DNA from: Stenocarpella maydis
Taxonomy: Eukaryota > Ascomycota > Sordariomycetes > Diaporthales > Diaporthaceae
DNA length: 64,000 nt
Direction of reading: 5' to 3'
NCBI GenBank assembly: GCA_002270565.1
Contig: NQMI01000002.1
Coordinates: 310,001 to 374,000, forward strand
The notes beneath the pieces were generated by a model. That model saw only the letters and a program-made list of their open reading frames with translations, did no database searches and had not been told where the DNA came from. This document shows, in pieces, positions 55,243-64,000 of the stretch. Positions within the stretch are counted from its first letter, which is position 1. The number at the start of each line of letters is the position of its first letter. The position numbers and the translations under genes were made by a program.

Positions 55243-56996
55243 ATGCCTAGCCTCGGTTTCCTCAAGAAGAAGCGGACAAGGGAGGCCGATCCTTCTGCCA
55301 CATCCAGCCAGCCCACCAGTCCAGTCACCCCCACCACCACAACCAGCAGCACGGCAAGAAGCTTCGACAACTCTACCCTTCCTACCTCGCCCTCAACAAC
55401 CCAGTCCGCCGAACCGCAGAAGAAGGTCGCACCGGCGCCCAGGCCGTTATCTGAGGGCGCAAAGGTGGCCATGAATCCTGCCGCTGCTCACGCCGCCCCG
55501 TACAATGTCGCACCTCCGGCCCATTCCCCGTCACCCGGAACCGACCCGCAGAACCTACCGAGTATCGCCAACCTCATCAACCCGCCACAGAATGACGGCG
55601 CCCAAAAATCAGCACTCCCACCTCCACAGCAGTCGCGGTCGCTGAATCAGGCTCAGTTCCCCCAGCCACCTGCTAACGGCCAATCCGCACAAGCACCAGC
55701 CGCCATGGCCCAACAACAACAGCAGGGCGCGGCCCAAGCCCTGCAGGCGCAACAGGCCGCTGCGCTTCAGCAGCAGGCAAGGCAGACCAAGGGGAAATAC
55801 TCGCTCGTCGACTTCGACATACTACGGACCCTCGGAACCGGTAGCTTCGGCAGGGTGCACCTCGTCCAGTCGAAGCACAACTCGCGATTCTACGCCGTCA
55901 AGGTGCTGAAGAAGGCACAGGTTGTCAAGATGAAGCAGGTCGAACACACGAATGACGAGCGGAAGATGCTGGGCGAGGTCAAGCATCCATTCCTGATCAC
56001 ACTCTGGGGGACTTTCCAGGACTCGAAAAACCTGTACATGGTGATGGACTTTGTCGAGGGTGGTGAGCTGTTCTCGCTGCTGAGGAAATCCGGCGTACGT
56101 CTTGTCTTTATACCCAGCCAGGTGCAGCCCCATGCCTGGGCCCAGGGGATCATGTATGAACCCGGAACACTCTCCGCTGACACCCTGCTCATTAGCGCTT
56201 CCCCAACCCTGTCGCCAAATTCTATGCCGCCGAAGTCACCCTGGCGCTTGAGTACTTGCACGAGAAAAATATCATCTACCGTGACCTGAAACCAGAAAAC
56301 CTGCTGCTCGACCGGCATGGTCACCTCAAGATCACCGACTTTGGCTTCGCGAAGCGTGTCCCGGACAAGACATGGACGCTATGTGGCACACCTGACTACC
56401 TTGCGCCGGAAGTAGTGTCAAACAAGGGTTACAACAAGTCCGTGGACTGGTGCGTGGAACCTGCTTGTCGCCCCTTCAAGGGCTCGGTTGATACTGACTG
56501 ATGGATCCAGGTGGTCATTAGGAATCCTGATATACGAAATGCTGTGTGGATACACGCCATTTTGGGATAGCGGCTCGCCAATGAAGATCTACGAGAATAT
56601 CCTCCGCGGGAAAGTCAAGTACCCGGCCTATATCAACCCAGATGCCCAGGATCTGTTGGAGAGGCTCATCACAGCGGACCTGACAAAGAGGCTCGGCAAC
56701 TTGTACGGTGGTCCCAAGGATGTAAAACAGCACGCGTGGTTCGCAGAAGTGACATGGGACCGGCTCGCGAGGAAGGATATCGATGCACCATATACGCCTC
56801 CCGTCAAGGCGGGCGCGGGTGATGCCAGTCAGTTTGACAGGTATCCCGAGGACCCTGAGCGTTACGGCCAAGGAGGTCATGATGAGTGAGTAGTCAACCC
56901 CTTTGTGATCCGAGATTCAGCTCCTCGGAGCAAGTACATGGCAGGCGTGCTAACGGTAAAAATTGCAGCTACGGACATATGTTTGCGGACTTTTAG
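55243..56996 (+). CDS. CPKA: cAMP-dependent protein kinase catalytic subunit (502 aa)
   Basis: Exons 55243-56094, 56196-56449, 56511-56885 and 56969-56996; introns 101, 61 and 83 nt, phases agree. Residues 1-180 are a Gln/Pro/Ser-rich N-terminal extension typical of fungal PKA-C (starts [14 protein letters not shown]). The AGC kinase domain begins near 190 ([15 protein letters not shown]), with YAVKVLKK lysine, YRDLKPEN (Asp314), DFG (332-334), and the activation loop [14 protein letters not shown] with phospho-site Thr345, the equivalent of PKA Thr197. The C-tail ends in the hydrophobic motif FADF, encoded by a 28-nt last exon. PKA-C transmits cAMP signals to growth, conidiation and infection structures in filamentous fungi. 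Confidence 0.96.
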
Positions 56997-59367
56997 GGTT
57001 CGAGATAAACAGGGGCGTCGTGGCCGGGCATGGAAAATGCCGAGACGCGCAAACGAGGAAAAGCAAGGAGGGTGGCTAGCCGTTGCAGGCTGCCTTGTAG
57101 GTGTCGAATTTCACTAATGCTTGTGACTGTGCAAAGAACATCGGCGTTGTGCGGCGCAGCTGGCCAACACTTGGCTTGTTTGGTCCATGTCAGTTTTGAA
57201 TGGGTGGAATGTGTACACTCACAAACTCGGCTGGGTATATCGGGTGCCGTGTAATTCGGAAACGGAAAAGCAGGTGGTGGCCTGGTTGGTTGCATTGGGC
57301 TCATACATGGACATGTTCGGGCCAGACAACAGCAAAGACGAGAAGAGAAGCATTGCTACGAGTATCGAATACCTACGATGAAACAAGAAAGCATTAGACC
57401 TACAAGCATGAGTACGTCAAACAATCGGGCTTAAGTATAGAGGTGGACAGAGAGAAGAGACGGGGGTATGTGGAGAACAAGTATCTTTCTCGAAAGAGCA
57501 TGCCAGATAACACTGCGCAGAACAATGCCATGTCAGTCTCGCACCGCAGTTTGTTGCAGCCGGGGGAAAAAAGGGTCCATCTTGTAGACGAGCAGCATGA
57601 TGTGCATATAAGTGAATAGGGTGGGAACACAGGTACCATAACTTCGGTAAATTTCCAGCAGCCGAGGTGGATTCCGCTGGTCCAAAGTGCAGCCACATAT
57701 ATAAAGCATACCTTACACGCCATATCTTCCATCAACCGTCTACTCTACAAGCCCCTCTTTTATTTAATTGCTTTCATCCACATCAAATGGCACATCAGGC
57801 AATGACAACTTTTGATATCTCGCCCTTGGGCCACTCGCTTTCTGCAACCTCCCTCAAAGCCCTATGCTCCTTTGACAAGAGTTTCTCCCCCGTCAAATAG
57901 TGCAGAAAACCCCCAGTGCGTAGTGATCACAATGTGGCAGTCCCTGCCGCCGCTGCTGTTGCCGCCGTCCTTCTCCCGCGTCCAGTCCCTCCCGGACCGC
58001 CTCAGGACATCGGTTGTGTGCCTGGGAGGCAAAAGCTCAGAATGCGGGGTGAGATGGAACCAAGTAATAGACTGGAAGACAAATCTTTCAGAGGCGCGAT
58101 GACATGTGAGCAACCAACAGTTTTTGCCCACAATAACTCCTGAGTAAGAACGAGTGAAGGTTCCGGGATATGTGCTCGTAAAAGGGGCGGCCTCACTTAT
58201 TCTCTTATGCATAACTAGGTATAGTCCATAGTGGTATGATGGCACGCATTTGAATGTGTAAATGGGGTATCTAGGTTGCTAACTTCAGGCCAGAGGTAAA
58301 GCAAATCTTGGAATTCCGTGGACATGCTGCAAGCAATGGCTGCACTGACAATATCCAGACCTAAGTTAGACATTTGGATGGTCGAGCAGGGGCTCTGCAT
58401 TCGGGTGCTCACAGACAACGGGCAAAGCCAAACAAGTCTCCCTAATACTCAGTATTAGTGGTGACCTCCAGTGCTTAGTCAGCAGGGACCGGCCCTCGAG
58501 CCCCGCACAGACGCACTCCCGAACCCGACACGCAAAAGGAGAGGTCCCCGCCACAGCTTCCCGGGCAAAGCCTGGGCCCTCATGAATCGGTACATGGAGG
58601 GATTGGTTTGATGACGGGATCCAGCCAAGGGGAGATTTGACACCTGGCTGGGAATTTGGGGAAACGAGCCTCTCTCTCTGCTCGCGTGCTGTCTGGCTGC
58701 CTCCTTCAGGCCCCTCTGTCGTCCCAGAATCTAGAAGCTTGTTGCGCTCACTAAAACGGTACTGTACGAGCAGCATTGCGGCTTATTCCCCCCCTGCTCT
58801 CTTCTCTCTCATGTGCAACTGAATGCAGATGGCCGCAGATACCTCGCCTGTACCAAGCAGAGAACGTGCATGGTCTGCTTTGGCCGCATATCTCCCTGAC
58901 CGACATTTGCCCTTTTCTTCCTTTGTGGTCTTTCTCCTCCGCCTTTCCTCTCTGCATCTGCCTCCCTCTGGCTCGTGACTACACTACCCAATTATATATC
59001 GTTAAACCGTCTATACTTTGAATCTTCTTAACTGCATATCTAGAGCGCGCGACGCTAGGCGCCAGGGGCGACTTGGGGCGTGTACCATGCATGCACGGCC
59101 TGTCAGCGCAACGGTCTATGGAGAATACTCAGACGGGACGGTCGCATAGAGAAAGAAATACACGCTGGGCAAGGTCCGCAGACAGGACGACTACTTCTCA
59201 GAACCATGTCAAGCCATCAAAATGTCGTCGAGACACGAGCTACCGGAGATCTCAACTACTCTATCGGTTGCTCCAAAACCCCGCCATAACCCAAAACTGA
59301 GACCGACTCCCCGTGCTGACCACACCAGGACCCATCTTATAACACGGTCGAGCAACATCCATTGACC
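56997..59367. other. Intergenic between PKA and CorA-like gene
   Basis: 2.4 kb with no recognised gene. Open frames are short and mutually antisense. The right end should contain the CorA-like promoter and leader. Confidence 0.4.
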
Positions 59368-61215
59368 ATGGATGAGTTCGACAACTTCTTAAAACGAAAG
59401 GTATAACGACGCCGTCTTTCTTTCTCCCGGGACTGCTGCTGGTGCTCTCAGCCTCACGTCCCACAGGCCGTCATCTCATAACAGTCAATGCTGACATGCC
59501 ATCTCACTCTCGCACAGGGCGCATTCACGCCGCCCAAGCTCAAGGATGGCGTCAAACTTCTCAATGGCTGCAGGATAGTGTACGTCTGCACATGAATGCC
59601 CCCGCCTTCCCACTCTCACACCCCCTTCTCCATCATGACATGCCACTCATCTCACTCACACATGCCTCATCGTCTTCAGCCTCCAGCTCAAGGTCAAACA
59701 CCCCGAGACGTTCGCTCCACAAGTGATATCCTTCACGGGCTCCGAGTACGAGAACATGGTGCGGTCTCTCCACCTCCCGTACCGCGCCATCGAGGGCAGC
59801 GCCGTGGTGGGGCCCTTCTTCTGGTGCTCGTACGACAGCGACGACGACCAGGACCCGTACCAGCAGATCATCATGCGCAAGTCGGACGTGCGCAAGAAGG
59901 GCAAGACGCGAGGGTGGGAGCTGATGCTGTCGCACCACTTCCGCACCGGCATCACCACTGGCTACGTCAAGGGCACCGACTCGAGCGACATGACTGAGAG
60001 CATCCAGCACCTCAAGGAGTGCGCCCCCCATATCGCCCACCCCTTCGTGCTGCCCGTCATCATCCTGTCGCACGACCTCAGCCCCAAGACGGACTCGAAG
60101 CAGCGCGACGCCCGCGACTGGCTGCGCCGCCTCGAGCACGCCGTCAGCATGCGAAACGAGATCCAGGAGGAGGAGGGCTACGTCAAGGCCGATGTCATGG
60201 ACCTCGACCAGATCAACCGCGACCTCGTCGAGTGCCACTCACAGGTCCTGTGGAAGCGGCCCCAGGCGTACCAGGAAATCATCAAGGCCATGGAGGACGG
60301 CATGGAGAAATTCATCAGCAGGCTGCCGCCGGAGCGGGGGCCCAAGGCCCTCGAGGACGGCGGCAAGGATGTCTACGGTTACCGGAGCCTGATGAAGCAG
60401 CAGAAGAGCATGCTCAGCAGGCTGCAATTCTACTACAACAAGCTGAAGGGCACAGAGCACTACGTCCACACAACACTGGAGCGGCTGGCCATTCAACGAA
60501 GTGCTGTAAGCCTGTCATACCCCGCAGATCCCCTTCTCGTACAAGGTTGGAACTGCACAGAACATCCACACTGCGGACATGGGAAACTGACAGCCACCAT
60601 CCGGGCAGCTTTACAATATCATCGCCCAGAAGGAGTCCAAGCTCAACCTGCAGATGGCAGGTGACCAGCGGCGGCTGGCGTACGCGAGCAAGCGAGACAG
60701 CACGTCGATGAAGACCATATCACTGCTTGGTTCCATTTTCCTGCCGGCGACGCTCCTTGCATCCATTTTTAGCATGACCTTCTTCAACTTCCAAAATGGT
60801 AAGCCCCAGGACCTCATCTATTCATGACCCACCCCGGGGGGGGGAGGATTCTGGAGCACCACCGCAACGCCTTAGGCTGGGTGGACAAGGCATAATCTCC
60901 TCACAGGCACAGAAGCTGCGAGCAAAGACCCCTGATTCTGACGCACACGTGGAAATAGGCCTCACAGATAACAATGCCGGGCCCGTCGTGGCGCCGACGT
61001 TCTGGATATACTGGGCGGTGGCGATCCCGATAACGCTCTTGATCGTGATAATATGGTGGATCTGGGACCGGAGCCGCGAGGCGCGCTACGCAAAGGAGGA
61101 CGACGACCTCGAGGCCAACATCGAGCACATGGAGAAGAACATCATGAAGACGATGCGCCAGCGCACCATGAGCAAGGTTAGGACGTGGACCCACGCGCCC
61201 GAGAAGGTGGAATGA
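59368..61215 (+). CDS. CorA-like (Mg2+ transporter superfamily) membrane protein (452 aa)
   Basis: Exons 59368-59400, 59518-59579, 59680-60505, 60609-60798 and 60968-61215; introns 117, 100, 103 and 169 nt. A large soluble N-terminal domain (MDEFDNFLKRK..., VRSLHLPYRAIEGSAVVGPF) ends in a long helix (RSLMKQQKSMLSRLQFYYNK, LERLAIQRSALYNIIAQKES) as in CorA stalks. TM1 is at about 341-361 (ISLLGSIFLPATLLASIF) and TM2 at about 382-403 (FWIYWAVAIPITLLIVIIWW), followed by a charged tail. The CorA GMN signature after TM1 is replaced by SMT (362-364), seen as SMTFFNF. Two-TM topology and the LPATLLASIF segment support the superfamily, but Mg2+ transport should not be assumed. Confidence 0.85.
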
Positions 61216-62060
61216 GCAGTGGCGAGGGGGCCGCGCTGGGCGGGCAGCGGGCAAAGGAAAAAGGAGAGAGAGAAGGTGAATGGGGTAATGGATAGGAGAA
61301 AAACAGAGATCCTCGGGGAGCATTCTGATTCCAAATGCTAAACAAAAGCGTGCGGGTCTTTTGCTGTGGAAATTTAGGAGTATTTCCCAAAGGGTTTTAT
61401 ATGTACATGGGCCGAACGAGGTGATGACTGTCATGAGTACGAGACAATGATTCACGAAGCCATGGCCGCTGAACACTGTATTTATCCTCCCCAGAGATGG
61501 GAAGACAGGGCGGAGATATTATACCATAGGATGTTTAATATCAATTATCAACGCAGCAGAGACTTTTCAGCCTCGAATTGCCCCCTGTATATATATATAT
61601 ATGCTTGCGATCTAAACTGTCATTCCGTCTGTAATGCGAACGGGCAAGCCTTCTAGAAGGACCCGGTCCCCATCATGTCCTGTTGTTCGGGTGGGCAATA
61701 AGATGAAAGTCAAGCGACGTTCCAAGTGCAGAGACCATCATGGCCAGCCCCTTGGGGGTGCGGTATCACCAAGATTAGACACCTGTCGTCCGTCGCAAGC
61801 GCATACGTCCGTCCGTCCTGGCACGGCCACATGGTGCCACATCTCCCCAGTTCCGACGCGGCCTCATGGGCATTCAGGCCGTCGTGGAATGTTTCCGTTC
61901 CGGTGAGCGGCAGAACAGCGTCCTCCGGCTCCAGGGCTCCAGGCTGAGCTCCTTGCAGGAGGCTGGATTCGTAGGCTGCGGCTATCAACAACAAGAGATG
62001 GCGTACTGGCGGGATGTGTACCCGTGTGTGGCCCAAATTTGGGCCTAGGATACCGACTGA
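61216..62060. other. Convergent intergenic region, CorA-like / DUS1
   Basis: 3' flanks of two genes. A 108-codon frame on the minus strand (61710-62036) has no recognisable family and is treated as chance. A short (TA)n run lies near 61589-61600. Confidence 0.4.
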
Positions 62061-63815
62061 CTATCCTTTCGCCTGACCCGACGTGCCATTCTCGGCCGCC
62101 TGTATAGTAGCGGCGGCTGAGACAGAAGCAGTAGAAGCTGGAGCAGGGCGCCCCTCCGAGTCGGCCTTCTTAGCCTCCTTCTTGTCCTTCTTCCCGAGCG
62201 AAATCGCGCCCTTGGCGAGCGCCTCGGCCGGAAGAGGCCTCACGATGGGCTGAGCGACCCACCACGGCCGCTTGCACCTCTTCACGGTGGCGGCCGAGCT
62301 GTGTGGGTCGTTAATGATGGCGCCCTCGCCGTCTGCCTTGGCTTCGCCATTGGTCTTGGCGGTTTCTTCCGTACTTGCGGCGGCATCTCGCGATCCCTTC
62401 TCGTACGCGCCGTTCCGCCCGTCATCTTCGGCGCTCTTGCCGTCGGTGCGCTCGTACTCGAGGAGGCCCTCGGCGACCTTCCTCTCGACCATAGTCAGGA
62501 TGTCCTCATACACTGCGATGTCGCCAAGCTTCGACTTGGCCAGCGCGTCTCGCACGTCGTGGTGTTTCGTAACAAAGTGCCGCAGGAGGTGGAACAGGTG
62601 CGGCTGCATGCCGACGAAGTTCGGCCCGGCCGTGATGGACGTGACCTTGGCTCCACCGCCACCGCCGTCCTTCCTCCGCTTCTTCCGTGCGGGCTGCTCC
62701 TCCTCGGACCGTTCCGCCTCCTTCCGCTCCAGCTCCCGCAGCCAGGACTCATCATCCCCGGGGACGAACAGCGGCCTCCTCGCCGGCGGGTCCTGCTCCA
62801 GGACGTACCGATACATGATGTCCAGGTAGCGGCGCATGATGGCGTCGACTCGGAACCCGCCGCGGCCGTCCGTGCCGCGCCAGTACTCCCTCGTCTCCTC
62901 ACCCGGCGGCGGCAGAGTCGCGAACAGGGCCGGGTCGCTTAAGTTCCCCTCGGCGGCCATGACGCCGTCTGCGCCGGTAGCGTCCAGGCACCGCTGCAGG
63001 TCCCCGTGCTGCAGCACGTTGCCGTTGGCGAAGATGACCGTCTCGGGCGGCAAATTCTCGCGGAGGTGTCTGATATACTCCCAGTCCGCGACGCCCGTCA
63101 TGTGGCCCTTCTGCTCCCTCCTCCGCCCGTGCACCGTCAGGATGCTGGCCCCCGCGCTCAGGACGTTCCTGGCGTACACCAGCGTCGCCTCCTTGGTCTC
63201 GAGGATGCGTATTTTTGCCGTTACGGGCACGGGAAGGTTCTCGTGCAGCGTCTTGATCATGGTGTGTATGAGCTCCTGGTCCTCCTGCAGGAAGGCGCCG
63301 TAGTGGCCCTTGCGGGCGATGCCCTGGGGGCAGCCGAGATTGAGGTCCACGGCGTCGCAGTGCGGGGCGACCAGCTTCGCCGCGGCGAGGAGGACACCGG
63401 GGTCGTTGGCGCAGAACTGCACGAAGAGGGGCCGGTCGATGGCCGGGTTCCCGTCGAGGTACGGCTTCTCGTCGGCGTCGCGGCCGCCGGCGGCTGCGGC
63501 ATCCGTGTATGGCTTGGAGGTGATCTGGGATTGGGAGGATCGTGTGGGCTGGAAGTGGGAGTCACGGTACTTCTGGGCGTCGGCGAAGAGGCGGGCATGG
63601 AGCATCGGCGAGTAGGCGAGGACGCTGCGGCGTTCGGATTCGGGGAGGAAGGATCGCGACAGCATTCTCCAGGCGAACTCGGACTGGTCCACCATCGGGG
63701 CCACGATGTACCTGGGGCTTCCGATACTCTCGTAAAATGCGCGACCGTGCAGCTTGGCCGGACGCGCACGCACCGCCGTGTCCGCGGCGCCAGAAGCTGT
63801 GTGCTCGGCCATCAT
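62061..63815 (-). CDS. DUS1: tRNA-dihydrouridine(16/17) synthase DUS1 (584 aa)
   Basis: Single exon. DUS1 uses FMN and NADPH to reduce uridines 16/17 in the tRNA D-loop. The N-terminal TIM barrel is clear: RYIVAPMVDQSEFAWRML, then PLFVQFCANDP, DLNLGCPQGIARKGHYGAFL with catalytic Cys162, VTAKIRIL, LTVHGRRREQKG and VIFANGNVL. A linker of low complexity (QPTRSSQSQITSKPYTDAAA, 89-108) interrupts the barrel. The C-terminal half has the helical Dus domain (PNFVGMQPHLFHLLRHFVTK) and ends in a Lys/Ala-rich, probably disordered tail, longer than in yeast Dus1. Met1 and Met2 are both possible starts. Confidence 0.94.
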   Translation of the reverse strand: MMAEHTASGAADTAVRARPAKLHGRAFYESIGSPRYIVAPMVDQSEFAWRMLSRSFLPESERRSVLAYSPMLHARLFADAQKYRDSHFQPTRSSQSQITSKPYTDAAAAGGRDADEKPYLDGNPAIDRPLFVQFCANDPGVLLAAAKLVAPHCDAVDLNLGCPQGIARKGHYGAFLQEDQELIHTMIKTLHENLPVPVTAKIRILETKEATLVYARNVLSAGASILTVHGRRREQKGHMTGVADWEYIRHLRENLPPETVIFANGNVLQHGDLQRCLDATGADGVMAAEGNLSDPALFATLPPPGEETREYWRGTDGRGGFRVDAIMRRYLDIMYRYVLEQDPPARRPLFVPGDDESWLRELERKEAERSEEEQPARKKRRKDGGGGGAKVTSITAGPNFVGMQPHLFHLLRHFVTKHHDVRDALAKSKLGDIAVYEDILTMVERKVAEGLLEYERTDGKSAEDDGRNGAYEKGSRDAAASTEETAKTNGEAKADGEGAIINDPHSSAATVKRCKRPWWVAQPIVRPLPAEALAKGAISLGKKDKKEAKKADSEGRPAPASTASVSAAATIQAAENGTSGQAKG

Positions 63816-64000
63816 GACCCTGGCCGTCGCAAACCAGCTCGCAAAGAATCTGTGCGAGGTTCTCGGGGGCGGAGGGACCCGCAGCCCAGGTCGCCAGGCG
63901 AAGGCCGCCAGACTTAGAGTCGAGAAGCACGTGGCTAGCGTTAAAGGCGTGCTCCCCTATTGGCGGAGAAGGCGTCCGATAATTATGTCTGGGTGAGGCT
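63816..64000. other. DUS1 promoter, cut by the window end
   Basis: 185 bp upstream of DUS1. No feature recognised; the promoter probably continues beyond the window. Confidence 0.4.

Noticed and set aside
61710..62036. 108-codon minus-strand frame between CorA-like and DUS1
   Set aside because: Some stretches look protein-like, but there is no recognisable family and the + strand has equal open frames; not supported.
1..64000. Secondary-metabolite or other dedicated gene cluster
   Set aside because: No polyketide synthase, peptide synthetase, terpene cyclase, P450 or cluster regulator is seen; the genes are unrelated housekeeping and signalling genes.

Overview
The window is 64 kb of nuclear DNA from a filamentous ascomycete, most likely a Sordariomycete. 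The evidence is the short GT-AG introns (47-400 nt), GC-rich coding exons with proline/serine-rich low-complexity protein ends, long leaders, and the gene set: PKA catalytic subunit, PAS kinase, Msg5-type phosphatase, TFIIIC tau55-like and Mrh4 families in fungal form. I cannot name the species. I reconstructed 19 protein-coding genes by joining exons so that phase and family homology agree, plus one tRNA-Gly(GCC). I see no secondary-metabolite cluster, intact transposon, rRNA or CRISPR, and I read the window as conserved core genome.

Left part (1-20.4 kb): MAPK phosphatase (+), UDP-sugar transporter HUT1 (-), three-KH RNA-binding protein (-), a gene-poor 3.9 kb, an aftiphilin/Laa2-like trafficking protein (-), a TBC1D5-like Rab-GAP (+) and an F-box/LRR protein with a C-terminal CaaX box (-). 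A gap of about 5.4 kb (20.4-25.7 kb) with no credible gene follows.

Middle part (25.7-43.8 kb): PAS kinase (+), tRNA-Gly (-), a histidine-phosphatase-fold TFIIIC tau55-like protein (+), an unrecognised 459-residue protein (+), the Pol II import factor Iwr1 (-), and a CBM48 protein with five 23-residue repeats and a C-terminal membrane anchor (+).

Right part (44.2-64 kb): mitochondrial helicase MRH4 (+), dienelactone hydrolase (+), NSRP1-like splicing factor (+), TIM13 (-), L-type lectin cargo receptor (+), PKA catalytic subunit with a long CAG-bearing leader (+), a CorA-like membrane protein (+) and tRNA dihydrouridine synthase DUS1 (-).

The genes do not form an operon-like pathway. The most suggestive functional link is the proximity of an Rnc1-like KH protein to an Msg5/Pmp1-like MAPK phosphatase, because in fission yeast Rnc1 stabilises pmp1 mRNA. 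Other points for a second look are the prenylation-type F-box protein, the CBM48 tail-anchored repeat protein, the CorA-like protein without GMN, a splice-neutral intron in the hydrolase and the unrecognised 459-residue protein. All exon models are inferred by eye and lack transcript support.
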